Shown: positions 1 to 6,872 of the stretch, piece by piece | Layout: each line of letters opens with the position of its first letter | How positions within the stretch are numbered: position 1 is the first letter of the stretch | NCBI GenBank assembly: GCA_946184255.1 | Contig: CAMHFA010000017.1 | Span: forward strand, 1-10,722 | DNA length: 10,722 bases | Direction of reading: 5' to 3' | Source: an uncultured Bacteroidales bacterium | GTDB taxonomy: Bacteria; Bacteroidota; Bacteroidia; Bacteroidales; UBA932 | Translations under genes and position numbers: made by a program | The notes under the pieces: model-generated | What the model saw: only the letters and a program-made list of their open reading frames with translations | What the model was told of the DNA's origin: nothing | Databases searched by the model: none

Positions 1-257
1 TTGTCCAGGATTCCTTCAACCTTGGCCAGGTCGACACTGTCGAGAAGCTGGCCGATATAGGTCCCGTACTCTTTTTTCAGGTAGCCTTCGATGTCTTCTG
101 ACGTGACGAAATTGTAGTCGTCGGCGAACTCAACCCTGACGCCCCCGCATGTGAGCTGGCGATGCTTCTCTCCGCTCATCTTCATCACTCCGAAGACGGC
201 GAGAGCGAGCAGGCAGGCTGCTGCGGCGATAATGGCTATCCTGAGACCTTTTTTCAT
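1..257 (-). CDS. ftsQ: Cell division protein FtsQ, N-terminal part (cut by window edge)
   Basis: This is the first 85 codons of a protein that runs off the left edge. It opens MKKGLRIAII, then a hydrophobic segment at about residues 6-24 rich in Ala, Leu and Val. A positively charged linker and an extracytoplasmic part follow. The motif CGGVRVEF at about residues 37-44, then VTSEDIEGYL at about 52-61, resembles the start of a POTRA domain as found in FtsQ/DivIB. FtsQ is a bitopic divisome protein that links early division proteins to FtsL, FtsW and FtsI. The ATG at 257-255 overlaps the murC TGA by four bases (ATGA), which suggests translational coupling. Position directly after murC is usual for ftsQ in Bacteroidota. 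The C-terminal domain and stop are not in the window. The name rests on topology, the POTRA-like start and position, since the sequence itself diverges fast. Confidence 0.85.
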   Translation of the reverse strand, partial: MKKGLRIAIIAAAACLLALAVFGVMKMSGEKHRQLTCGGVRVEFADDYNFVTSEDIEGYLKKEYGTYIGQLLDSVDLAKVEGILD

Positions 258-922
258 TTCTTCAGCCTTTCTTCAAGCATGTTGGTTATAGGTCCTATGA
301 ACCGGTCTATGTTTCCTGCCCCGAAGGTGGCCAGTACGTCAACCTGTTCCTCAGCGAGGTAACCCATCAGTTCTTCTTTCTTCAGAAGCACTTTCTCAGA
401 AGCTGTTACCTTGTCGAATATGATCTCCGATGTAACACCTGGGATAGGTTCCTCCCTGGCTGGATAGATATCCAGGAGGATAAGTTTGTCAACTGCACTC
501 AGTGACTGCGCGAACTCTTCTGCGAAGTCCCGTGTCCTGGTGTAGAGATGGGGCTGGAAAACGGCCGTCAATTTCCTTCCGGGATACATCTGCCGTATCG
601 AGGATATGGCACTGGATAGTTCCCTCGGGTGGTGGGCATAATCGTCTATATAAGTGAGGCCGGGAGTGCCGACATGTACGTCAAGTCTTCTTTGGACCCC
701 TTCAAATGTACCGATCGCTTCCTTTATGGCTTCAGGACTGACTCCGTGCCCCAGGCAGATCGCCGCTGCAGCGATGCTGTTCTCCACATTGACCCAACCG
801 GGTACTCCGCAGCGGACACCCTCTATGACTCCTTCGGGATGGACAAGGTCGAAAATATAATGTCCCAGGTCATCCGGATGCGGATTCAACGCATGGAAGT
901 CAGCATCGGGGTCATCATATGA
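254..922 (-). CDS. murC: MurC C-terminal part: end of ATPase domain and C-terminal ligase domain, in frame after the amber codon
   Basis: These 222 codons lie in the same frame as the upstream part and end with a TGA at 256-254. They hold the rest of the central domain (PGWVNVENSIAAAAI, with the usual Asn-rich helix start) and the QRRLDV motif that leads into the C-terminal domain. After that come DDYAHHPRELSSAI, the conserved YAHHP loop, and FQPHLYTRT and FGAGNI, all MurC hallmarks. No ATG lies in frame near the break. The first plausible independent start would be the TTG at 889-887, which sits within the ATPase domain, so separate translation as a stable protein looks unlikely. I read it as the second half of one broken or mis-sequenced gene rather than a gene of its own. 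Confidence 0.8.
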   Translation of the reverse strand, partial: SYDDPDADFHALNPHPDDLGHYIFDLVHPEGVIEGVRCGVPGWVNVENSIAAAAICLGHGVSPEAIKEAIGTFEGVQRRLDVHVGTPGLTYIDDYAHHPRELSSAISSIRQMYPGRKLTAVFQPHLYTRTRDFAEEFAQSLSAVDKLILLDIYPAREEPIPGVTSEIIFDKVTASEKVLLKKEELMGYLAEEQVDVLATFGAGNIDRFIGPITNMLEERLKK

Positions 923-925
923 CTA
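923..925 (-). other. murC: In-frame amber (TAG) codon inside murC
   Basis: On the minus strand the codons read ACT TAG TCA TAT GAT GAC, that is Thr, stop, Ser, Tyr, Asp, Asp. Both flanks match MurC in one frame, so a single base change from TAC or TAT (Tyr) would restore the gene. TAG is also the normal stop of ftsW, murD and mraY in this window, so it is a working stop codon in this organism. Confidence 0.9.
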
Positions 926-1618
926 AGTGGATATCTTTGCTTTCGTGTCTTCCGGAGTGATGTCCAGGCCTTTCTTTATGATCAGCCTGCGGGTCACCTG
1001 CGAAGCGAATGCCTTGAATGCCTTGCAGTACTCTTCATGGGTACCGTAAATGTCCAGGTGGTCAGCATCCATGGCAGTAATAACCGCTGCGGCAGGACGG
1101 AGCTGAAGGAAAGACCGGTCATATTCATCGGCTTCCGCCACGATGACCGGAGTCTGGCTCATGAGGAGGTTTGTGCCGTAGTTTTTGGAAATACCTCCGA
1201 GAAACGCGGAACAGCCTTTGCCTCCCTGTGTGAGGATATGGGCGATCAGGGTGCTGGTAGTTGTCTTTCCATGTGTTCCGGCTACTGCCAGGCAAGTCTG
1301 TCCTACCGCCAGTTCCCCAAGCATCCGTGACCTCTTTACAAGGGTGTAGCCATGCTCCCTGACATAAACCAGTTCACTAAGATCGTCAGGTATCGCCGGA
1401 GTATAGACCACCAGTGTTGAGTCGACGTTCTTCGGAATATAGTTGGGGTCATCGTTGTAGTGGACGAATATTCCTTCATCCTCAAGGGCATGTGTCAGGT
1501 CGGAGGGTGTCCTGTCGTAGCCTGCCACAGGATAACCCTTGAACTTGTAGTACCTGGCTATGGCGCTCATCCCTATGCCGCCTATGCCGATGAAGTAAAC
1601 TTTTGAGAACTTTGCCAT
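923..1618 (-). CDS. murC: MurC N-terminal part: Rossmann domain and start of the ATPase domain
   Basis: This is the translated part of murC before the TAG, 231 residues from the preferred ATG. The N-terminal UDP-MurNAc-binding Rossmann domain carries IGIGGIGMSAIA at about residues 10-21 and SRMLGELA at about 97-104. The central ATPase domain starts with the P-loop AGTHGKTTTS at about residues 113-122. It continues with the EADEYDRSFL motif at about 162-171, where the acidic residues take part in Mg-ATP and substrate binding, and DADHLDIYG at about 184-192. The end of the central domain and the whole C-terminal Mur ligase domain are missing, so this product alone should not be active. An alternative TTG start lies at 1633. 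Confidence 0.85.
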   Translation of the reverse strand: MAKFSKVYFIGIGGIGMSAIARYYKFKGYPVAGYDRTPSDLTHALEDEGIFVHYNDDPNYIPKNVDSTLVVYTPAIPDDLSELVYVREHGYTLVKRSRMLGELAVGQTCLAVAGTHGKTTTSTLIAHILTQGGKGCSAFLGGISKNYGTNLLMSQTPVIVAEADEYDRSFLQLRPAAAVITAMDADHLDIYGTHEEYCKAFKAFASQVTRRLIIKKGLDITPEDTKAKIST

Positions 1619-1629
1619 AGTCTTCCGGT

Positions 1630-2772
1630 TCAAACAAGCTTGTAAATCTCGTCCGCTATCTTCCTTGCCGCGTCGGGAAGAGCCATCTTTCCGGCATTCT
1701 CTTCAAGGGAGGCGATTTTCTCAGGCTTCCTGAGCAATTCAAGCGCCGTGCTCATCATCTTTTCCATCGCATCCGCATCCTTCACTATCATTGCGGCGTC
1801 CTTTCTGACGAGAGCCATGGCGTTGTGGGTCTGATGGTCCTCTGCGACATTGGGTGAGGGAATGAAGACCACTGCCTTGTGCGCTGCGCAAAGTTCTGAG
1901 ACACTGCTTGCTCCAGAGCGGGAGATCACAACGTCGGCAGCCGCGTAGGCCAGGTCCATCCTACCTATGAAGTCTGAATATCTTACAGTGTCCTTGAGCG
2001 CCGGATTCTTGGCGGTTTCTTCAGCCATGAATTGGTCTATTCCGGCTTTGTAGTATTTTCCGCACTGCCAGAGCACATCCACTCCCTCTGATCCGGGGCA
2101 TCCCTCGGAGATCCATTTCCGCATGCTCTGGTTGAACTTCGAACTTCCAAGGCTTCCTCCCACCACGAAAATGTGTTTCTTGGAGGGATTAAGACCATAT
2201 TCCTTAACTCCCGCTTCCTTCATTTCCTGTGTACAGGGGACAAAGACGCTCCTGATGGGATTGCCGGTCATGACTATCTTGTCGGCCGGGAAGAACCGTT
2301 CCATCCCTTCATAGGCCACACAGATGCACTGTACCTTGCCTCCAAGTTTCTTGTTGGTCAGTCCGGCGAAACCGTTCTGTTCCTGTATGAGGGAGGGTAT
2401 TCCCATTTTGGTTGCAGCCATCAGCAGGGGAGCGCTGGCATAACCGCCGACTCCGATTGCAACCTGTGGCTTGAATTCCTTGATTATCCGTCTTGCCTTT
2501 CTGATGCTTGACACGACCCTGAATGGAACGCTCAGGTCGTTGATGATATTCTTAAGTGTAAGCTGGCGCTGAAGGCCGGTGATTGGCAGGCCAACTATCT
2601 TATAGCCGGCAGCAGGAACCTTTTCCATCTCCATTTTTCCATTCGCTCCGACGAACAGGATCTCCGTTTCCGGATTCAGTTCCTTGAGTTTGCCCGCGAT
2701 CGACACGGCAGGGAAGATATGGCCTCCCGTGCCTCCGCCGCTGATTATTACCCTCAATGCCTTGTGTTCCAT
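1630..2772 (-). CDS. murG: UDP-GlcNAc:undecaprenyl-pyrophosphoryl-MurNAc-pentapeptide GlcNAc transferase MurG
   Basis: MurG is the peripheral membrane GT28 glycosyltransferase that turns lipid I into lipid II on the cytoplasmic face. The 380-residue product has the expected two Rossmann-like halves. In the N-terminal half are the glycine-rich loop GGGTGGH at residues 12-18, GVGGYASAP at 107-115 and QEQNGFAG near 130-137. In the C-terminal half are VVGGSLGS at about 203-210, SRSGASSVSE at 284-293 (the UDP-GlcNAc binding region) and EDHQTHNA at 311-318. Length and all motifs are normal. The ATG at 2772 lies four bases after the ftsW stop. The TGA at 1632-1630 overlaps the alternative murC TTG and is 11 bases from its preferred ATG. 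No Shine-Dalgarno sequence is visible, as is common in Bacteroidota. Confidence 0.97.
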   Translation of the reverse strand: MEHKALRVIISGGGTGGHIFPAVSIAGKLKELNPETEILFVGANGKMEMEKVPAAGYKIVGLPITGLQRQLTLKNIINDLSVPFRVVSSIRKARRIIKEFKPQVAIGVGGYASAPLLMAATKMGIPSLIQEQNGFAGLTNKKLGGKVQCICVAYEGMERFFPADKIVMTGNPIRSVFVPCTQEMKEAGVKEYGLNPSKKHIFVVGGSLGSSKFNQSMRKWISEGCPGSEGVDVLWQCGKYYKAGIDQFMAEETAKNPALKDTVRYSDFIGRMDLAYAAADVVISRSGASSVSELCAAHKAVVFIPSPNVAEDHQTHNAMALVRKDAAMIVKDADAMEKMMSTALELLRKPEKIASLEENAGKMALPDAARKIADEIYKLV

Positions 2773-2776
2773 GGGT

Positions 2777-4183
2777 CTATTCTTTGCTGTTGTTTTCTAT
2801 TCCGGACTCCAACAAGTCCAGGTCGTCCAGGGTGCTTTCCACCTCGTCTTTCTGCTCATGCTCCACCAGCGGTGCTGCCTGGGCAGCTTCACGTGCGATT
2901 TTCCTTCTTGCCATCTTGCTGATTGACAGGATGATTCCAAAAGCCAGGCTGAACATGAGATAGGATGAGTTGCCATGGCTGACAAGGGGCAGGGTCTGTC
3001 CCGTCAGCGGTCCCATGTCACAGTTGATCATTATGTGCATCATTGCCTGGCCTGTGATGAGTATGATCAGGCCTGCCACTGCAGTCTTGGCGAAATGGTT
3101 GTCACAGTTTCGTACAATTATGGATCCCCTTGCGAGGAGACTTATGTACAGGATTATGACCAGTAGTCCTCCGAGAAGGCCGTATTCCTCCACTATGAAG
3201 CTGAACATATAGTCCTCGAACATGATTGGAACCACGTATCTCTGTGTGCTCCTTCCCGGGCCCTTGCCGATCAGTCCTCCTTCGTGGATAGCGATCTTGG
3301 CACTCATAGGCTGCTTGAGCTTGTCAAGGGCATCCTGGAACTCGGAGCTGTTCTGTGGTGCCGTACGGATGGTTTCGAGCCGCTTCTCAGTACTGTCGGA
3401 AGATAACCTGGCCATTGCAGAGGCGAGGTGGGGGAACGGGGTGTTGAGGTCTTTCTTGATGCAGATGGTGTTTATACCGATGCATCCCAGGAGAAGTCCC
3501 ACCGCAATCACTCCGGGAAGGATCAGTTCCTTGATGCTGATTCCACCGATCAGGATCGTGATGAACATGATTCCTCCGATGAATATTGTACTGGAAAGGC
3601 TTCCTACCATTATTCCGAGGCATACGATGAAGATCGGCAGGTAGATGTACACTATCTTCTTCACCATCGGTTTTCCCCAGAAGGCGTGCTTTGTGGCGAG
3701 GAGGTTGGCAATCATGAACTTGTCATTCCGGAAAGCGTTTACTGCCCAAGAGAGGTACATCACCATGGCGATCTTCACCACTTCGAACACATGCACCTGG
3801 AAACCGCCGATGTTGACGATTCGCCAGGCACTGTTGATCATGACAGGCTTGAAAGGACCCAAAGGCTTGTGGGTCGCAAGGATGAACAGCAGGAAGATCG
3901 AGACCAGGAACCCGAACTGGGAAATTACCCTGAAGAATCCTATGCTCCTTATGCTGTAGCATGCGACAATGACTCCGAAACCAATCAGGGTAATAAGCAT
4001 CTGCTCTCCCACGATAGCCATCCTGGAGGTATTCTGCGAAAGGGCAAGCTGGGAGGTTGAAGAGAATATCGCCACTATGGAGATCAGCATCAGAAGAAGC
4101 ACGATCATCCACACGACCTTGTCTCCCTCGAGGTTGTCGAGGAAGTTCCACAAAGTACTCTTTTTCTTGTTCTCTTCAGCCAT
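2777..4183 (-). CDS. ftsW: Septal peptidoglycan glycosyltransferase FtsW (SEDS family)
   Basis: FtsW is the SEDS polymerase that links lipid II into glycan at the septum, working with FtsI. The 468-residue product has an N-terminal cytoplasmic tail, about ten hydrophobic segments from about residue 23 to 422, and a long acidic cytoplasmic tail at about 424-468. Family landmarks include GGFQVHVFEVVKIA at about 126-139. EGGLIGKGPGRSTQ at about 301-314 and FEDYMFSFIVEEYG at about 322-335 follow. D324 in the latter aligns with the catalytic Asp of E. coli FtsW (D297). GPLTGQTLPLVSHGNSS at about 391-407 corresponds to the usual TG.PLP.VS.GGSS. The first and last of these blocks depart somewhat from the usual text. 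Placement between murD and murG favours FtsW over RodA. The gene ends in TAG and starts 12 bases after the murD stop. Confidence 0.95.
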   Translation of the reverse strand: MAEENKKKSTLWNFLDNLEGDKVVWMIVLLLMLISIVAIFSSTSQLALSQNTSRMAIVGEQMLITLIGFGVIVACYSIRSIGFFRVISQFGFLVSIFLLFILATHKPLGPFKPVMINSAWRIVNIGGFQVHVFEVVKIAMVMYLSWAVNAFRNDKFMIANLLATKHAFWGKPMVKKIVYIYLPIFIVCLGIMVGSLSSTIFIGGIMFITILIGGISIKELILPGVIAVGLLLGCIGINTICIKKDLNTPFPHLASAMARLSSDSTEKRLETIRTAPQNSSEFQDALDKLKQPMSAKIAIHEGGLIGKGPGRSTQRYVVPIMFEDYMFSFIVEEYGLLGGLLVIILYISLLARGSIIVRNCDNHFAKTAVAGLIILITGQAMMHIMINCDMGPLTGQTLPLVSHGNSSYLMFSLAFGIILSISKMARRKIAREAAQAAPLVEHEQKDEVESTLDDLDLLESGIENNSKE

Positions 4184-4195
4184 GTTGATAAGTTT

Positions 4196-5536
4196 CTAAA
4201 GCATCCTTACGGCTTCCTTGAACTTACGGCCCCTGTCCTCGTAACTGGAGAAGAGGTCGAAACTTGCGCAGCATGGGCTCAGGAGCACTACGTCTCCGGG
4301 GGCCGCCAGTTTGCTGGCTTCCTTGACTGCATCCTCAGCTGAGCGGGTTTCTACGAAGTTGCCGCTTCCAACCATCCCTTCGAAAGATTCGCGGATCCTG
4401 GAGTTGTCCACACCGAGGCAGACGATGGCCTTTACCTTGTCCTTTACCAGCGGTTTCAGTACTTCATAGTCATTGCCCTTGTCCTTGCCTCCGAGGATCC
4501 AAACCACTGGCCGTGTCTGGCATTCGAGGGCATACCATGCAGAATCAACGTTAGTAGCCTTTGAATCGTTGATATAGAGCACATCCTTTATGCTGAGGAC
4601 AGGTTCAAGCCTATGTTCGATAGGCTGGAATGTAGCCAGGGACTCGCGGATGACCTTGTTGTCGATTCCGGAGGCCTTAGCAGCGATTGCCGCAGCCATG
4701 GAGTTGTAGATGTTATGCTTTCCTCCAAGGGCGAGTTCCTTGAGGTAGATGTCGCATTCCTCATCTTCGTACTTGACAATGATCTTGTCGTCCTTGAGAT
4801 AGGCTCCCTGCTCGACTTCGCCTTTCTGGGTGAAGGGCAGGCGCTTTGCCGAGAGGATGATCTTGTTGAGGTGGTCGATGGTGATCTCATCGTCGGAGTC
4901 GAAAATGAAGCAGTCTTCCGGCCTGAGATTCCTGGTGATGCGGAACTTGGACCTGACGTAATTCTCGAGCTGGTAGTCGTAGCGGTCGAGGTGGTCGGGG
5001 GTGATGTTGGTGATGATTGCTATGTCCGGGTGGAAGTCATAGCAGTTGTCAAGCTGGAAACTACTGATTTCCAGTACGTAATAGTCAAAATGCTCGGTGG
5101 CCACCTGGTAGGCGTAGCTCTTCCCGATGTTTCCTCCGAGGCCGACGTTAAGGCCCGCATTCTTGAGAAGATAATAGATGAGGGAAGTTGTTGTCGTCTT
5201 CCCGTTGCTTCCGGTAATGCAGATCTTCTTGGCGCTGTCATAGCGTCCTGCGAACTCGATTTCGGACAATATCGGAGTTCCCTGTGCTTCCAGTTTCTTC
5301 ACCATCGGAACCGTGCTTGGGATTCCGGGACTCTTAATGACCTCATCAGCCCCGAGGATCAGTTCCTCGGTGTGCTTTCCCTGTTCGAAGGGGATATCCC
5401 ATTTCTTAAGGTCATCTACGAAATGGCCTGCGATCTCTCCGTTGTCGGAGAGGAATACGTCGAATCCCTTCACCTTGGCGAGAACAGCTGCTCCTACGCC
5501 GCTTTCTCCTCCGCCCAAAACTACAATCCTGCTCAT
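4196..5536 (-). CDS. murD: UDP-N-acetylmuramoyl-L-alanine--D-glutamate ligase MurD
   Basis: MurD adds D-Glu to UDP-MurNAc-L-Ala in the cytoplasm. The 446 residues fit the family. Domain 1 (about 1-95) has the Rossmann-like start VVLGGGESGVGAA and the conserved KSPGIP at 68-73. Domain 2 begins with the P-loop GSNGKTTTT at 109-117. It contains LEISSFQLD at about 155-163, NITPDHLDRY at about 177-186, and K197 in YVRSKFRI, which aligns with the carbamylated lysine of E. coli MurD (K198). GGKHNIYN follows at 271-278. Domain 3 begins near EHRLEP (307-312), with NDSKATN at 323-329 and the C-terminal signature SPCCASFD...EDRG at about 420-436. The ATG at 5536 lies 13 bases after mraY behind an A-rich stretch (AAGAAAGAAAGAT) rather than a clear Shine-Dalgarno. 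It ends in TAG. Confidence 0.97.
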   Translation of the reverse strand: MSRIVVLGGGESGVGAAVLAKVKGFDVFLSDNGEIAGHFVDDLKKWDIPFEQGKHTEELILGADEVIKSPGIPSTVPMVKKLEAQGTPILSEIEFAGRYDSAKKICITGSNGKTTTTSLIYYLLKNAGLNVGLGGNIGKSYAYQVATEHFDYYVLEISSFQLDNCYDFHPDIAIITNITPDHLDRYDYQLENYVRSKFRITRNLRPEDCFIFDSDDEITIDHLNKIILSAKRLPFTQKGEVEQGAYLKDDKIIVKYEDEECDIYLKELALGGKHNIYNSMAAAIAAKASGIDNKVIRESLATFQPIEHRLEPVLSIKDVLYINDSKATNVDSAWYALECQTRPVVWILGGKDKGNDYEVLKPLVKDKVKAIVCLGVDNSRIRESFEGMVGSGNFVETRSAEDAVKEASKLAAPGDVVLLSPCCASFDLFSSYEDRGRKFKEAVRML

Positions 5537-5549
5537 ATCTTTCTTTCTT

Positions 5550-6860
5550 CTATCTTACTTTCAACAATGCGAGGGTGGCAACCGCCAGGATAATCCCTAT
5601 AAGCCAGAACCTTGCGACTATCTTTGCTTCAGGAATCGCATGAACCGGCTTCTGGATAAGTGCCGGAATGCCTTCCTTCTGGTAATGGTGATGGAGCGGA
5701 CTCATCTTGAATATTCTCCGTCCTTCACCGTATTTTTTCTTCGTGTATTTGAAATAGTACCTCTGCATGATAACGGAGAGCGACTCCACCAGGAAGATTC
5801 CGCAGAGGATGGGAAGGAGAAGTTCCTTCCTCATGAGTACGGCACCGACACCGATTATTCCTCCGATCGTAAGGCTTCCGGTATCACCCATGAACACCTG
5901 GGCCGGATACGAATTGTACCAGAGGAATCCCATCAAGGCTCCGACAAAGGCAGACATGAAGATGGCTATCTCTCCACTCCCTGGGATGTACATGATGTTC
6001 AAGTAGTTGGAATCCACCATGTTGCCTCCGAGCCAGGCCAGGATACCCAAAACGACTCCTACAATGGCACTTGTACCCGCTGCGAGTCCGTCCATGCCGT
6101 CAGTCAGGTTGGTCCCGTTGGAACAGCCGGTGATTACCAGGACGATCATCAAGACATATAATCCCCATTTGCAATACCAACCCCATTTGCCCTTGAAAGG
6201 AGAAAGCCATTTGTAGTCGAATTCATGATTCTTGACGAAAGGAATGGTGGTCTTGGTACTCTTGACCACGTTCTCCATCTTCCATCCGGAATCATTAGCG
6301 ACCAGTGTCTCAGAATCCACGTTAAGGGAGTGGCTGTTTCCCTGCGCCACTATGTTGTCAACTCCGGCCTTCACGGGCACTTTCTCCCTTACCACGATGT
6401 CATCGCTGAGCCAGACGGTCATTCCGACGACCAGTCCAAGGATCAGTTGGGCGAGAAGTTTTACCTTAGGATGCAGGCCTTCCTTGTTATGCTTGAATAC
6501 CTTGATATAGTCATCAGCAAATCCAAGGGCTCCGCACCAAAGGGTTGTGAAAAGAAGGAGCTGGGCATAGACATTGGTCAGGTCGCAGAACAACAGGACC
6601 GGAACCACTATCGAGATGATAATGATGATGCCACCCATGGTAGGAGTACCCTTCTTCTGCATCTGGCCTTCCAGACCCAGGTCTCGGATCGTTTCTCCTA
6701 TCTGCTTGCGCTGAAGCCAGGAGATGATGTGCCTTCCGATGAAGAAGGCGATCAGCATTGCAGTGACACTGGTCAGCATTGCCCTGAAGGACAGGTAGTT
6801 GATCAGGTGCTCTCCTGGGAAATCGAATTTCTGTAGGTATTTTAACAGGTGGTATATCAT
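5550..6860 (-). CDS. mraY: Phospho-N-acetylmuramoyl-pentapeptide transferase MraY
   Basis: MraY is the polytopic membrane enzyme that transfers phospho-MurNAc-pentapeptide to undecaprenyl phosphate, forming lipid I. The product has 436 residues, against about 360 in E. coli. Motifs include KKGTPTMGG at about 69-77, GFADDYIKV at about 113-121 with the active-site pair D116-D117, and NGTNLTDGMDGLAAG at about 248-262. GDTGSL sits at 325-330; D326 corresponds to catalytic D267 of E. coli. SPLHHHYQ at 387-394 carries the HHH motif. The extra length is a polar stretch at about residues 155-228 between hydrophobic segments. Long loops here are known in Bacteroidota MraY. The ATG at 6860 is 12 bases after the murE TAA, and the gene ends in TAG. 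murF, which sits between murE and mraY in E. coli, is absent here. Confidence 0.97.
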   Translation of the reverse strand: MIYHLLKYLQKFDFPGEHLINYLSFRAMLTSVTAMLIAFFIGRHIISWLQRKQIGETIRDLGLEGQMQKKGTPTMGGIIIIISIVVPVLLFCDLTNVYAQLLLFTTLWCGALGFADDYIKVFKHNKEGLHPKVKLLAQLILGLVVGMTVWLSDDIVVREKVPVKAGVDNIVAQGNSHSLNVDSETLVANDSGWKMENVVKSTKTTIPFVKNHEFDYKWLSPFKGKWGWYCKWGLYVLMIVLVITGCSNGTNLTDGMDGLAAGTSAIVGVVLGILAWLGGNMVDSNYLNIMYIPGSGEIAIFMSAFVGALMGFLWYNSYPAQVFMGDTGSLTIGGIIGVGAVLMRKELLLPILCGIFLVESLSVIMQRYYFKYTKKKYGEGRRIFKMSPLHHHYQKEGIPALIQKPVHAIPEAKIVARFWLIGIILAVATLALLKVR

Positions 6861-6872
6861 TGTGCAGTACTT

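Larger units (their letters stand above)
254..1618 (-). pseudogene. murC: UDP-N-acetylmuramate--L-alanine ligase MurC, interrupted by an in-frame amber codon
   Basis: MurC adds L-Ala to UDP-MurNAc using ATP in the cytoplasm, the first peptide step of peptidoglycan synthesis. Read straight through, the gene has 454 codons plus a TGA stop, a normal MurC length. One TAG at codon 232 (bases 925-923) breaks it. There is no frameshift: the residues after the TAG (SYDDPDADFHA, then NPHPDDLGHY) continue MurC in the same frame. The family usually has an aromatic residue here (T-Y-S/G-like), so a Tyr codon changed to TAG is the simplest reading. I prefer the ATG at 1618 (MAKFSKVYFIGIGGIGM), 11 bases after the murG stop. 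A TTG five codons upstream at 1633 overlaps that stop. A break in this essential gene suggests a sequencing or assembly error, or suppression, as readily as real loss. The coordinates cover the whole locus; the halves are listed separately. Confidence 0.88.

Noticed and set aside
254..889. A separate small gene starting at the TTG at 889
   Set aside because: The start would fall inside the MurC ATPase domain, and the 11 codons before it are already MurC-like, so it is the rest of murC.
923..925. Genome-wide reassignment of TAG to an amino acid as the reason for the murC break
   Set aside because: ftsW, murD and mraY all end in TAG at the expected length, and reading through would run into the next gene. 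TAG is a genuine stop in this organism.
890..925. A frameshift in murC
   Set aside because: The two halves are in the same frame (33 bases, 11 codons, lie between the TAG and the TTG at 889), so only the stop codon breaks the gene.
4613..5593. A 326-codon open frame on the plus strand opposite murD
   Set aside because: It is the antisense shadow of murD. Its residues are low-complexity Val/Asp/Leu text with no recognisable motif, and murD is unmistakable on the other strand.
5313..6161. A 282-codon plus-strand open frame across the murD/mraY junction
   Set aside because: It lies opposite two conserved genes and resembles no protein I know. Long antisense frames are common in genes of this codon use.
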